Part shown: positions 9,362-18,189 of the stretch, piece by piece
Position numbering within the stretch: the stretch's first letter is position 1
Layout: the number at the start of each line of letters is the position of its first letter
Assembly: GCF_001586215.1 (NCBI RefSeq)
Contig: NZ_CP014634.1
Span: 496,001-560,000, forward strand
Direction of reading: 5' to 3'
Length of the DNA: 64,000 nt
DNA from: Corynebacterium simulans
GTDB lineage: Bacteria > Actinomycetota > Actinomycetes > Mycobacteriales > Mycobacteriaceae
The notes under the pieces: model-generated
Seen by the model: the letters and a program-made list of their open reading frames with translations, nothing else
Databases searched by the model: none
Told to the model about the DNA's origin: nothing
Translations under genes and position numbers: made by a program

Positions 9362-12046
9362 TTGGTAACTATGTCTGCCTCTGAGTCTCCTCGAGCGACT
9401 ACCGACTCTGCGCCCTTCGAGCCATCCCACAGCCACCGTGGAAAACTCAAAGTCTACCTTGGCTTTGCCCCCGGCGTGGGCAAGACCTGCGCCATGCTCA
9501 ACGAAGCACATGAATTGCAGCGGCAGGGGCTTAACGTCATGGTCGGCGTCGTAGAAACGCACGGCCGGAAACGCACCGCGGAACTGGTCGAGGGTTTAAC
9601 CGTCATCCCGCGAAAGAAAACCACCTATCGCGGGCGGGTCTTCGAAGAGCTAGATGTCGACGCCTGCTTGGCACTTGCTCCAGACGTGCTTCTCGTCGAC
9701 GAGCTCGCGCACACCGTCGTCACCGGTGATGCCGAGTTCGCAGCCACAGAAGTCTCGCAAAAGCGTTGGCAGGACGTCTACACGCTGCTTGACGCCGGGA
9801 TCGACGTCATCTCAACGCTCAACATCCAGCACCTCGAATCGCTCAACGACGTCGTAGCGGCGGTCACAAACACCCGGCAGCGTGAAACAATCCCCGATCA
9901 GGTGCTCCGCGATACCGACCACATCGAGCTGGTCGACTTATCCCCCGACTCGCTGCGTATCAGGCTCGCGCGGGGTGAGATCTACCACGGAGCCATGGCG
10001 ACCAAGGCCCTGGAGAACTACTTCCGCTTGGGAAACCTGACTGCCCTGCGCGAATTGGCGCTGCTGTGGTTGGCTGACAAGGTCGAAGAAGGTCTCGCGG
10101 CCTACCGCGAGAACCACGAGATCGACTCGACATGGCCGACCCGCGAGCGCCTCATCGTAGCGGTGTCGGGCAGCGACGGGTCCGAAGCACTCATTCGGCG
10201 CGCCGCCCGTATCGCAGGAAGAGTTTCGGGCAGAGAAATGGTGGCGGTCTACGTCGCCAGCAACGAGGGTTTGACCTCCAACCAAACCCCTTCCGCGCTG
10301 CGCCGTCTGCAAGAGCTGGTGGAAGATCTCAATGGCCAGTGGCGCGTGCTCATCGGCGACGACGTCGCCGGCACGCTGTTGGAATACGCACGCTCTATCA
10401 ACGCGTCGCAATTGGTTATCGGCCGCCGGCCACGCTGGGGGCACACTCTTGCCAATGGAGTTGCCGAGCGTGTGATCGATGGCTCGGGCACGATTGATGT
10501 CCACATCGTCTCCCTGTCCTCGTCAGATGACTCCCAGCCAAAACGGCCGCGGCGAGGCACGGTTTTCGGCCGAGTCCGCCTACTGACCGGTTGGTTTGCG
10601 GCGTTGCTCTTCCCCCCGGGGTTTACGGTGCTCATGTTGCTCTTTAATCCGGAGGAAAAGTTCTTGAGCCCCATCCTGCTGGGATTTCTCACCATCGTGG
10701 TCTTTAGCGCCATCGCGGCCGGCGTGTGGCCGGCGCTGCTCGCGGTCATCAGTGGTTCGCTGTTGGCCAACTGGTTCTTTACCGCTCCCACCCACACGTT
10801 GAGTATTACCGAGCCGGAGTCGATAACCTCGGTGGGCTTCTTCATCATCATCGCTCTGACCGTGGCGTATATCGTGGACTACGCTGAACGGCGCGCAGAC
10901 GAAGCGAAACGACGTCAAACACAGGCCGTCATCATGGCAGACCTTGCGCGCGGCGTCATTTACGAGGGGGCGGATCTCAAATCACTATTGCGGCGACTTG
11001 GCGAGACTTTTTCGTTGGACAAGGTCCTCCTTCAGCGCTATTCCAGTGAAGACAAGAAGTGGTGGACCATCGAGTCCAACGCGGAGTCCTCGGATGTAGT
11101 TGTGGCACAGCAAAAAAGTCGTGCCGGTGAATCCGCCAACCACGTGGGGATCGGTGACTCACTGCGCCTAGTCATCGGCAACCGGGAACTCAGCCCGTCT
11201 GAGATCGATATGATCGAAGCCCACGGTGCTCGCATTACCGCCATTCTCGACCGGCAGGAAATGGAAGCGATGCGACGGGCGACCACAGCCCTGGAATCCT
11301 CCAACCGAGTCGGTTCCACGCTGCTCACCGCGGTCTCGCACGACCTACGAACGCCGCTAGCCGGCATCACCACGGCAGTCTCCGGACTCACGCTCGGCGA
11401 CGTCGAAATCTCTGAGGCAGACCGTCAGGCCCTCATCAACACCATCGAGTCCTCGGCGCACCGTCTCGAGATAGTTATCAATCATCTGCTTGACATGTCT
11501 CGCCTCAATACGGGGATGCTTCGACCAAACTCGCAGGCTATTGATGTCGCGGACATCGTCGACGCTGCGCTCGATGAGCACAGCGTCTCTGCAGGAGGCG
11601 TGCGTGTGGACATCCCTGTCACGCTGCCCCCGATCCTCGCGGATTACGGCCTCGTCCAGCGCGTACTAGCAAACGTCATCGCCAACGCGGTCAACCACGG
11701 CGCGGGCACCCACATCGATATCACGGCGCGCGAGGCACACCTGGCCAGCGTGGCCGACGATGCCGCTTCAATCGGGCCTTCTGGCCTTCGCGACGACCAT
11801 AACATCGTACAGATTAGGATTGCTGATCACGGCCCTGGCATTCCTCGAGACCAGTGGGATAGCTTGTTTCTGCCTTTCCAACGGCTATCAGATGACGCCT
11901 TGGGGCTCGGCCTGGGTCTGGCCGTGGCCCGTGGTTTCACTGAAGCCATGGGCGGACACATCTACCCCGCCGAGACCCCCGGTGGCGGCGCGACCATCGT
12001 CATCGAAATGCCTTGTACCTCTACACCCGAAGGTGGAAAGCAGTAG
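9362..12046 (+). CDS. kdpD: Osmosensitive potassium-channel sensor histidine kinase KdpD
   Basis: KdpD senses potassium or turgor and phosphorylates KdpE. Domain order in the 894 residues: N-terminal KdpD domain with the Walker-type GFAPGVGKTC near residue 37 and LVDELAHT near residue 115; a USP-like domain (residues about 255–380, VAVSGSDGSE); four membrane helices (about 405–510); a linker/GAF-like region; the dimerisation box SHDLRTPL near residue 660; and the ATPase motifs NVIANAVNHG, DHGPGIP and GLGLGLAVARG. Two starts are possible. The TTG at 9362 lies 5 bases after AAGGA (9352–9356), and an ATG at 9371 lies 14 bases after it; I favour the TTG. Confidence 0.96.
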   Translation: MVTMSASESPRATTDSAPFEPSHSHRGKLKVYLGFAPGVGKTCAMLNEAHELQRQGLNVMVGVVETHGRKRTAELVEGLTVIPRKKTTYRGRVFEELDVDACLALAPDVLLVDELAHTVVTGDAEFAATEVSQKRWQDVYTLLDAGIDVISTLNIQHLESLNDVVAAVTNTRQRETIPDQVLRDTDHIELVDLSPDSLRIRLARGEIYHGAMATKALENYFRLGNLTALRELALLWLADKVEEGLAAYRENHEIDSTWPTRERLIVAVSGSDGSEALIRRAARIAGRVSGREMVAVYVASNEGLTSNQTPSALRRLQELVEDLNGQWRVLIGDDVAGTLLEYARSINASQLVIGRRPRWGHTLANGVAERVIDGSGTIDVHIVSLSSSDDSQPKRPRRGTVFGRVRLLTGWFAALLFPPGFTVLMLLFNPEEKFLSPILLGFLTIVVFSAIAAGVWPALLAVISGSLLANWFFTAPTHTLSITEPESITSVGFFIIIALTVAYIVDYAERRADEAKRRQTQAVIMADLARGVIYEGADLKSLLRRLGETFSLDKVLLQRYSSEDKKWWTIESNAESSDVVVAQQKSRAGESANHVGIGDSLRLVIGNRELSPSEIDMIEAHGARITAILDRQEMEAMRRATTALESSNRVGSTLLTAVSHDLRTPLAGITTAVSGLTLGDVEISEADRQALINTIESSAHRLEIVINHLLDMSRLNTGMLRPNSQAIDVADIVDAALDEHSVSAGGVRVDIPVTLPPILADYGLVQRVLANVIANAVNHGAGTHIDITAREAHLASVADDAASIGPSGLRDDHNIVQIRIADHGPGIPRDQWDSLFLPFQRLSDDALGLGLGLAVARGFTEAMGGHIYPAETPGGGATIVIEMPCTSTPEGGKQ

Positions 12047-12795
12047 TGTCCCAACTCCATTCATCCTCTGCGGCACCCGAAGCCGACCAAGGGCCCCGCA
12101 TCCTCATCGTTGAAGACGACCATACGCTAGCCCTTGCGGTTTCAATCAACCTCAAGGCGCGGGGTTATCAAGTTCGCGTTGCAAAGACAGCAGCCTCCGC
12201 CCTGAAAATCTCTGGGCAGTGGCAACCCCAGGCAGTTCTGTTGGACCTCGGCCTTCCGGACACGTCTGGTCTAGAAGTCCTGCGCTCGCTGCGCACATGG
12301 TCGACTGTGCCCGTCATCGTGGTCTCCGCCCGCCATGAACAAGAGGGCAAGATCAACGCCCTCGACGAGGGCGCCGACGACTACGTCACCAAACCGTTTT
12401 CCACTGGTGAGCTGCTCGCCCGGCTCCGATCCGCCCTACGCCGCGCCGCCACCGCCTTCGCCACCGAACGAGTGAACCCCGTACTCGTCTCCTCGGATAA
12501 CCGGTTGCGCCTCGACCTTGCCCAATCAAGTGTCTACGTGGATGACTCACGCATCCACCTCACACCCATTCAATGGAAAATCGTCGAATACATGGCCCGC
12601 AACTACGAGTCTCTCGTCAAAAGCACCGATTTGCTACAGGCAGTGTGGGGCAAAAACTATGAGCGAGAGACCAATTATCTGCGCGTGTACATGTCGCAAC
12701 TGCGCCACAAGCTCGAGCCGGATCCGTCACGTCCGCGCTATTTCCTCACTGAGCCGGGCTTGGGCTATCGCCTTAATGGCTTCGCCCCCGCATGA
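12046..12795 (+). CDS. kdpE: Kdp operon response regulator
   Basis: An OmpR/PhoB-type response regulator of 249 residues. The receiver domain has the acidic pair VEDD near residue 24, the phospho-acceptor Asp in LLDLGLPD, the Ser in VVSARHE, and the Lys in DDYVTKPF. A winged-helix DNA-binding domain with YLRVYMSQLRHK and LGYRL follows. The start is a GTG at 12046 whose first base is the last base of the kdpD stop (TAGTG), with AAGGTGGAAAG upstream at 12030–12040. KdpE activates the kdp promoter when phosphorylated by KdpD. The N-terminal 17 residues before the receiver fold are slightly longer than usual. Confidence 0.96.
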   Translation: MSQLHSSSAAPEADQGPRILIVEDDHTLALAVSINLKARGYQVRVAKTAASALKISGQWQPQAVLLDLGLPDTSGLEVLRSLRTWSTVPVIVVSARHEQEGKINALDEGADDYVTKPFSTGELLARLRSALRRAATAFATERVNPVLVSSDNRLRLDLAQSSVYVDDSRIHLTPIQWKIVEYMARNYESLVKSTDLLQAVWGKNYERETNYLRVYMSQLRHKLEPDPSRPRYFLTEPGLGYRLNGFAPA

Positions 12796-12796
12796 T

Positions 12797-13255
12797 GGCC
12801 AAAGTCGCGAGCGGGATGATGATCGTCACGACGGCAACGTCGAGGGCGCGCACGTACATGTTCATGTCGGCCTGCTCGTGGATATCGTCGCGCGTGATGT
12901 AGACGGACTTGCCCGTATCTGCGCGCGTCGTCGCCAGGTTCATCTCCGCCGGGTTCGCCTGAAATGCTTCGAAGTCGAAGGCAGTTCCTTGTCCGAGGAG
13001 CGCTCGTAGATATACTCCGCGTTGAAATACCCCGTGCCGCGCAGCACCGAGGCCACCCCGCCGAAGCTCGGGTTATGGGCGAAGTCCACGAAGGAATCCT
13101 TCGCCCGCCACGCGTCGCGCGAAAGGTAATTCACGGTGTGCGAGGACCCCGCGGACACGCCGCCCACCCAGCCAAACTGCACGTCTTCCTCGATGAGCTT
13201 GACCACGCAGGCCGCCGCCTTCAAAAATCAGGGCGGTATCTTTTGCATCAATCAC
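12797..13255 (-). pseudogene. Patatin-like phospholipase remnant, multiply frameshifted
   Basis: Reading leftwards from an ATG at 13255 gives IDAKDTALIFEGGG, the oxyanion-loop start of bacterial patatin-like phospholipases. The frame then breaks at about 13212: the next part, ACVVKLIEEDVQFGWVGG and GVSAGSSHTVNYLSRD (the GxSxG nucleophile elbow), is in a different frame, as if a short piece after the glycine triplet was lost. A second break near 12972 separates SSDKELP from FDFEAFQANP and the following TTRADTGKSVYITRD. Beyond about 12840 the family match ends in an unrelated hydrophobic stretch, and the catalytic Asp region is missing. It lies tail-to-tail with kdpE and looks like a decaying gene cut short at the kdp end. 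Confidence 0.8.
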
Positions 13256-13291
13256 GTTGTTTTACCGTACGCGGCTGCTTACGATGTTCAC

Positions 13292-13672
13292 ATGGGATTA
13301 CTTGACGCGCTCCGCTCGCTCACCGGCCCCAAGGCCCCGCGCCTCGCCACGCCCGAGGCTGGCGCGCCCGTCGTCGAGGTCGACCATCTCGCGGTCCACA
13401 CCGCCGGAACCTTGCTCATCGTCGTCACCGACTCTTCCGGCGCCGCAGCCCTCCGCGAGGTCGCCCGCGCCGCCGAGCCCGCCTGGCTTGCCGATGCCCC
13501 CACCCGCGTCTTCTTCTCCCCCTCCCCGCGCCCCGAGGTTCCGGTCCGCGATCCCAAGAAAGGCTGGGCCATCCCGCTCGACCCGGACACGCGCGCCACA
13601 CTCCTAGAGACCCTGCGCGCCGAGCCGGGCGACTACGAGCTGTCCAAAACCCTTGCCATCTCCGTGGAGTAA
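13292..13672 (+). CDS. Uncharacterised 126-residue protein
   Basis: I do not recognise a family. The protein starts MGLLDALRSL and contains an Ala/Pro/Arg-rich linker followed by VVEVDHLAVHTAGT and LLIVVTDSSG, an alternating pattern suggesting a small alpha/beta domain, then a proline-rich part with RVFFSPSPRPEV and an acidic end. There is no signal peptide or membrane helix. It ends two bases before the hexapeptide-repeat gene, so the two probably share a transcript. Codon third positions are almost all C or G, more extreme than in genes outside 13.0–14.9 kb. The ATG at 13292 was chosen because frames further upstream run into the patatin remnant. Confidence 0.7.
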   Translation: MGLLDALRSLTGPKAPRLATPEAGAPVVEVDHLAVHTAGTLLIVVTDSSGAAALREVARAAEPAWLADAPTRVFFSPSPRPEVPVRDPKKGWAIPLDPDTRATLLETLRAEPGDYELSKTLAISVE

Positions 13673-13674
13673 TC

Positions 13675-14217
13675 ATGCTCATTCTTCCCTTCAACGGCCT
13701 CCGTCCCCGCATCCACCGCAGCGCGTTTATCGCGCCGAACGCCACGATTATCGGCGACGTAGAAATCGGCCCCGACGCTTCCGTCTTTTACGGCACGGTC
13801 CTGCGTGCCGACGTCGGCGCCATCCGCATTGGCGCACGCACGAATATCCAGGACAATTGCGTACTCCACGTCGACTGCGACGCAGACTGCATCCTCGAAG
13901 ACGACGTGACTGTAGGTCACATGGCGATGGTCCACGGCGCACACGTCGAATCCGGAACGCTCGTGGGTATGCAGGCCACTGTGCTCTCGCGCTCGCATGT
14001 CGGTACCGGCTCGCTCATCGCCGGCGGCGCCGTGGTCCTCGAAGGCCAGCAGATCCCGGCGCGCTCGCTCGCTGCTGGCGTGCCCGCCAAGGTCCGCCGC
14101 GAGCTGAGCCCCGAGGAATCCGCCGCGTTTATCCCGCACGCCGCGCGATACGTCGAGACCGCCCGCGGCCAGGCGCCCGAGTCCGAGTCCCTGCGTCTCG
14201 AGGACGTCTCGTTCTAG
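13675..14217 (+). CDS. Gamma-carbonic-anhydrase-like hexapeptide-repeat protein
   Basis: A 180-residue left-handed beta-helix protein of the gamma-carbonic anhydrase / YrdA group. The repeated hexapeptide pattern runs from FIAPNATIIGDVEIG through VGTGSLIAGGAVV. The three putative metal ligands are visible as His in CVLHVD, and two His in VGHMAMVHG; the family binds zinc or iron between subunits of a trimer. C-terminal helices follow (RRELSPEESAAF). Some members hydrate carbon dioxide and many have no measured activity, so the reaction is not certain. It starts two bases after the preceding gene and its stop overlaps by four bases that of the convergent membrane-protein gene. Confidence 0.9.
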   Translation: MLILPFNGLRPRIHRSAFIAPNATIIGDVEIGPDASVFYGTVLRADVGAIRIGARTNIQDNCVLHVDCDADCILEDDVTVGHMAMVHGAHVESGTLVGMQATVLSRSHVGTGSLIAGGAVVLEGQQIPARSLAAGVPAKVRRELSPEESAAFIPHAARYVETARGQAPESESLRLEDVSF

Positions 14218-14867
14218 AGCGAGACCACACCCATGATGATGAGGAAAACCGCAACCGCGTAGCCCGAGTACAGCGCGACCTGGGTCGAGTTGCGGCGCGC
14301 AGCCGCGAAGACGCGCCCGGCTGGGCTGTCCGGGTAGTGGCGCACCATCGCGAGTCCCAGGCCACAGAGCGTGGGCAGGCTCAACGCCAGGCAGGCGTAG
14401 AGCAGGCCTGCGCTCACCCGCGAGCTCACCGAAAGATCGCCTGCGGCCAAGTGCATGAGGCCGTAGTAGAACGGCACCGAGGTGAGCGATTGGATAATGC
14501 CCATCGCGAAGCCGACAAGCGCCGTAAGCAACGACGGGGTGCGCAGCGGGCCTAGGAGTTTCTCCACGAGCGGGTTCGACTCGCCTTTGGAGCGCCACGC
14601 GCCGAGCGCGAGGAGGACGCCGACCACGATGAGCACGATGCCCGCGATGGGCGAGTCGAGCACCGAGATGATCTGGTCCTTGATGCCAAGGAAGATAGAG
14701 AACACGAGCGCCGTCGCGGCAAGCACGCCCAGCCAGTCTCCCACAACCACGAGCGTAGCGATCTTGCGATACATCCCGCGCGGCAGCATGATGCCAATCG
14801 CGACGAGGATGCCGATGAGCAGCGCATTCACGGAGTCAAGGAGAGCATAAAGGACGGCATGGAGCAT
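14214..14867 (-). CDS. LysE/GAP-type polytopic membrane protein
   Basis: A protein of about 217 residues with roughly six hydrophobic segments, starting MLHAVLYALLDSVNALLIG. The alternation of helices and the short hydrophilic loop after the third helix (WRSKGESNPLVEKLLG) resemble GAP / sulfolipid-addressing (Sap) and LysE-like exporters, which move small molecules or glycolipids, but I see no signature that fixes a substrate. I placed the start at 14867; an in-frame start at 15005 would run through the operator region of the divergent MMPL gene. The gene is divergent from the MMPL exporter and could share its control region. Confidence 0.65.
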   Translation of the reverse strand: MLHAVLYALLDSVNALLIGILVAIGIMLPRGMYRKIATLVVVGDWLGVLAATALVFSIFLGIKDQIISVLDSPIAGIVLIVVGVLLALGAWRSKGESNPLVEKLLGPLRTPSLLTALVGFAMGIIQSLTSVPFYYGLMHLAAGDLSVSSRVSAGLLYACLALSLPTLCGLGLAMVRHYPDSPAGRVFAAARRNSTQVALYSGYAVAVFLIIMGVVSL

Positions 14868-14921
14868 GCGCGCAAGTCTACAGCGCTTATGCAGCGCCTC
14901 CCCAAACCGATCCCAAATCGA

Positions 14922-14984
14922 AAACTTGCATAGCAACTGCAAGTTTGCGTAAGATGTGCAATATTGCAGAAGTAACGCAAACTT
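14922..14984. promoter_or_regulatory. Nested inverted repeats upstream of the MMPL–TetR operon
   Basis: Three dyads overlap in 63 bases. AAACTTGCA (14922–14930) is mirrored by TGCAAGTTT (14938–14946). AAGTTTGCGT (14941–14950) is mirrored exactly by ACGCAAACTT (14975–14984). Between these lies the perfect palindrome TGCAATATTGCA (14957–14968). The cluster sits 20 bases before the exporter start and between divergent genes, as expected for operators of the TetR-family repressor encoded in the same operon. Confidence 0.7.
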
Positions 14985-15003
14985 AATCAAAGGAAGTCTG
15001 TAC

Positions 15004-17391
15004 ATGTCGAAATTCCTCTACCGGCTCGGTAGTTGGTCATACCGAAAAGTGTGGCCATTTCTCGCGTTCTGGCTCGTAGTCCTCGTGGGCTTCGGTGGCC
15101 TCGCGGGCGCTTTTGCCAAGTCCCCTACCCCAACCTTTTCCATGCCTGACATGGATTCCACCGTCACTCAGGAAAAGATGATGGAGCGCTTCGGTAATGA
15201 AACCGATGCCATGAGCGCGCCTAGCGCCACCATCACCATTCAAGCTCCAGAAGGCGAAAAGCTCAGTGACAAAGAAGTCATGGGCGAGGTCGATTCCATG
15301 ATCGAGGAGTTGCAAGGCACGGACGCGCTGCGCGATTCCGACAAGATTGTCAATCCCGTCATGGCCGCGATGGGCATGGAAAAGCAGCTGACTGAAAAGA
15401 TGTCGGCGCAGGGCATGCCTGAAGAGCAGATCCAAGAAAACCTGGCTGCCTTATCCCCGCTCAGCGAGGATAAGCGCACAGGCACCATCTCCATCGAATT
15501 CGATGCAGATACCGTCACCGACATCCCGCAAGAAGAGATGGCTGCGGTCACGGATATTCTGCGCGACTACGACGAGGGCGACCTCACTGTGAAATACGGC
15601 GGCAACGCCTTCAACGGCGCCACCGAGATGAACATGGTCTCCGAGGTCATCGGCCTCATCGTCGCGGCCGTCGTGCTGCTTATTACCTTCGGCTCGTTCG
15701 TAGCCGCAGGCATGCCGCTTATCTCCGCCGTCATTGGCGTGGGCGTCGGCCTGCTGGGCGTCCAGCTCGCCACCATCTTCACGGACTCTGTCTCCGATCA
15801 GACCCCGATGCTGGCCTCCATGATCGGTCTCGCAGTGGGCATCGACTATGCCCTGTTCATCGTCGCTCGCTTCCGCAACGAGCTGATTACCTCCTCTGGT
15901 CTCAATGACTTGAACCCCAAGGAGCTGGCCGCAGAGCTTAAGAAGATGGACAAGGCTACCCGCGCACATGCAATGGGCATGGCGCTCGGCACCGCCGGTT
16001 CCTCCGTCATTTTCGCCGGCATCACCGTGGTCATCGCCCTCGCCGCGCTGACCATCATTGGCATTCCGTTCCTTTCCACCATGGCCATCGCAGCCGCAGC
16101 CACCGTGGTCATCGCGGTCTGCGTAGCACTTTCCTTCCTACCGTCCCTCCTCGGCCTGTTGGGCACCAAGATCTTCGCAGGTCGCGTTCCCGGTCCTAAG
16201 GTTCCGGATCCAGAAGATGAAAAGCCAACGATGGGCCTAAAGTGGGTACGCCGCGTGCGTGCGCATCCATTCCTGCACCTAGTTGCCGGCGTGCTGTTGC
16301 TGGGCATCCTCGCACTTCCGGCTGCCAACTTGCGCCTTGCGATGCCGACAGATGGCACCTCCAAGCTAGGCACCCCCCAGCGCGATGCCTACGAGATGAC
16401 CGAGGAGGCATTCGGCCCGGGACGCAATGCTCCGATGATCGCTTTCGTCGACGTCGCGAACGTCGCCGAGCAAGACCGCCTGCCTGCATTCCAGCAGATC
16501 CTGCAGGAATTCAATGACACCGAAGGCGTCGTCAATGCCCAGATCGTGGCAACCACCGACTCCCAAGATGCCGCGCAGATCATGATCACCCCGTCCACCG
16601 GCGCGACCGATGAGGAAACCACCCAGACCTTGGAGCGTCTGCGTGATTACCAGGGCGAGTTCAGCGAAAATACCGGCGGTAGCTACGGCATCACCGGCAT
16701 TACCCCAATCTTCGATGACATTTCGCAGAAGCTTTCCGACGTCCTGGTCCCCTACATCGCCATCGTCCTGGGCCTCGCCTTCCTGGTGCTGCTATTGGTA
16801 TTCCGCTCCATCTGGGTACCGCTGATTGCCGCGGCCGGCTTCGGCCTATCAATGGCCGCCACGTTCGGCATCACCGTCGCTATCTTCCAGGAAGGCATGT
16901 TCGGCATCATCGATGACCCACAGCCACTGCTTTCCTTCCTGCCGATCATGCTCATCGGCCTGACCTTTGGCCTGGCGATGGACTACCAGGTCTTCCTGGT
17001 TACCCGCATGCGTGAAGGATTTGTCCACGGCAAGACGGCAGGCAACGCCACCTCCAACGGATTCAAGCATGGCGCCCGCACCGTGACCGCGGCGGCGCTG
17101 ATCATGATCTCCGTGTTCGCGGCCTTCATGCTCATCGACCTCCCCTTCATCAAGACCATGGGCTTCGCACTCGCAGTCGGCGTCTTCATGGACGCGTTCG
17201 TCGTACGCATGATGCTGATTCCGGCCACCATGTTCCTACTCGATGACAAGGCGTGGTGGATGCCAAAGTGGCTGGCGAAGATTCTGCCCAACCTCGATGT
17301 AGAAGGAGAAGCCCTGAGCGCGCAGCGGGAAGAACTCCAACAATTCCAGCGCGATAAGGTAGAAGCAAAGTCCACCGGAAAAGGAGCATAA
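15004..17391 (+). CDS. MMPL-family (RND superfamily) lipid exporter
   Basis: A 795-residue membrane protein with the MmpL duplicated architecture: one N-terminal helix, a soluble domain (residues about 45–200), a helix bundle containing the first proton-relay motif GIDYALFI, then a second soluble domain (about 455–590) and a second bundle with LTFGLAMDYQVF. The Asp-Tyr pairs in both bundles match proton-coupled RND transporters. In corynebacteria this family (CmpL and relatives) exports mycolates or other envelope lipids; this copy's cargo is unknown. The ATG at 15004 is preceded by AAAGGAAG. It is followed 2 bases later by a TetR gene that probably represses the pair. Confidence 0.93.
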   Translation: MSKFLYRLGSWSYRKVWPFLAFWLVVLVGFGGLAGAFAKSPTPTFSMPDMDSTVTQEKMMERFGNETDAMSAPSATITIQAPEGEKLSDKEVMGEVDSMIEELQGTDALRDSDKIVNPVMAAMGMEKQLTEKMSAQGMPEEQIQENLAALSPLSEDKRTGTISIEFDADTVTDIPQEEMAAVTDILRDYDEGDLTVKYGGNAFNGATEMNMVSEVIGLIVAAVVLLITFGSFVAAGMPLISAVIGVGVGLLGVQLATIFTDSVSDQTPMLASMIGLAVGIDYALFIVARFRNELITSSGLNDLNPKELAAELKKMDKATRAHAMGMALGTAGSSVIFAGITVVIALAALTIIGIPFLSTMAIAAAATVVIAVCVALSFLPSLLGLLGTKIFAGRVPGPKVPDPEDEKPTMGLKWVRRVRAHPFLHLVAGVLLLGILALPAANLRLAMPTDGTSKLGTPQRDAYEMTEEAFGPGRNAPMIAFVDVANVAEQDRLPAFQQILQEFNDTEGVVNAQIVATTDSQDAAQIMITPSTGATDEETTQTLERLRDYQGEFSENTGGSYGITGITPIFDDISQKLSDVLVPYIAIVLGLAFLVLLLVFRSIWVPLIAAAGFGLSMAATFGITVAIFQEGMFGIIDDPQPLLSFLPIMLIGLTFGLAMDYQVFLVTRMREGFVHGKTAGNATSNGFKHGARTVTAAALIMISVFAAFMLIDLPFIKTMGFALAVGVFMDAFVVRMMLIPATMFLLDDKAWWMPKWLAKILPNLDVEGEALSAQREELQQFQRDKVEAKSTGKGA

Positions 17392-17393
17392 AA

Positions 17394-17993
17394 ATGGCGA
17401 GCTTGCGGGAAGCAAAAAAGCGGGCCACGCGCCACGCCATCGCAGATTCTGCCGCACGCCTGGTGCTCGCTGAAGGAGCGGAAAAACTCACCGTGGCGCG
17501 CATTGCGGAGGTCGCCGGGGTCTCCCCACGTACCTTCCACAACTACTTCACCTCTGCTTCCGATGCGCTTTTGTTTTTCACCGCAAGCGTCCTTGAGTCC
17601 TTCTCGGAAAATATCGACGAGCTCTATCCCGAGGCTGACATCAACGAGTTCTTTGAGCACCTAGTCTCGGATATTCTGGAATCCGAGGACGAAAACCTGC
17701 ATTCGATTGCTACCTTGGTGGCCATCGGCGAGAGTCTCGAAGGGCTTAGCCACACTGCCGAAGAGCGTCAACGCTACGAGTCTTGTGCCGAAGACATCCT
17801 GAAGTCCTTCAGCACGCGAATGGCCGACTTTTCCGAAAGAGAAATGCGCGTCATTTTGACTGCCCATGGCGCGGCCGCACGCCTTGCCCTGATGGAAATC
17901 AATGCCGCAGAAAAGGAAGGCCATGCTTTGAGCATTGAAGAAAAGAAGCAAATCGTCAGCGAATGCCTTGCAGCGCTGAAAAAGATTTCCTAA
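17394..17993 (+). CDS. TetR-family regulator of the MMPL exporter
   Basis: A 199-residue regulator with an N-terminal helix-turn-helix: RHAIADSAARLVLAEG followed by TVARIAEVAGVSPRTFHNYF (residues about 30–50), the usual TetR recognition helix pattern. The C-terminal region is all-helical and acidic (ESEDENLHS), presumably the ligand-binding part. The ATG at 17394 is two bases beyond the exporter stop, so the genes are co-transcribed. An autorepressor acting on the inverted repeats at 14922–14984 and sensing a transported lipid or drug is the simplest reading. Confidence 0.9.
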   Translation: MASLREAKKRATRHAIADSAARLVLAEGAEKLTVARIAEVAGVSPRTFHNYFTSASDALLFFTASVLESFSENIDELYPEADINEFFEHLVSDILESEDENLHSIATLVAIGESLEGLSHTAEERQRYESCAEDILKSFSTRMADFSEREMRVILTAHGAAARLALMEINAAEKEGHALSIEEKKQIVSECLAALKKIS

Positions 17994-18039
17994 TCGATTT
18001 CTCAAGCACTGCGCTTTCCTGCAGTTCACTGAAAATTCA

Positions 18040-18074
18040 CCCCGGACCGGCGGCGACACCTGCCGGTACCGGGG
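18040..18074 (+). terminator. GC-rich hairpin after the TetR gene
   Basis: CCCCGG (18040–18045) and CCGGC (18047–18051) pair with GCCGG (18062–18066) and CCGGGG (18069–18074), giving an 11-bp stem with one internal mismatch region. It lies 47 bases after the regulator stop. No long T-tract follows directly, so it may terminate weakly or act as an RNA-level element ahead of the sqd-like genes. Confidence 0.5.
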
Positions 18075-18189
18075 TACTGTCGTATAAGTCGTATTTTCCG
18101 CCCACAGGCCTCGCTCCTCCGGGCAAAGATAGACCTTCCTGTCAGCGCATGTTCGCATGCATCCCTCGAGTAAGTTTGGAGTGTTCACA

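Noticed and set aside
13633..14598. Long open frames on both strands (over 300 codons) overlapping the gamma-carbonic anhydrase gene
   Set aside because: They are side effects of high GC at third positions; products are Arg/Ala-rich with no motif, whereas the hexapeptide protein is clearly real.
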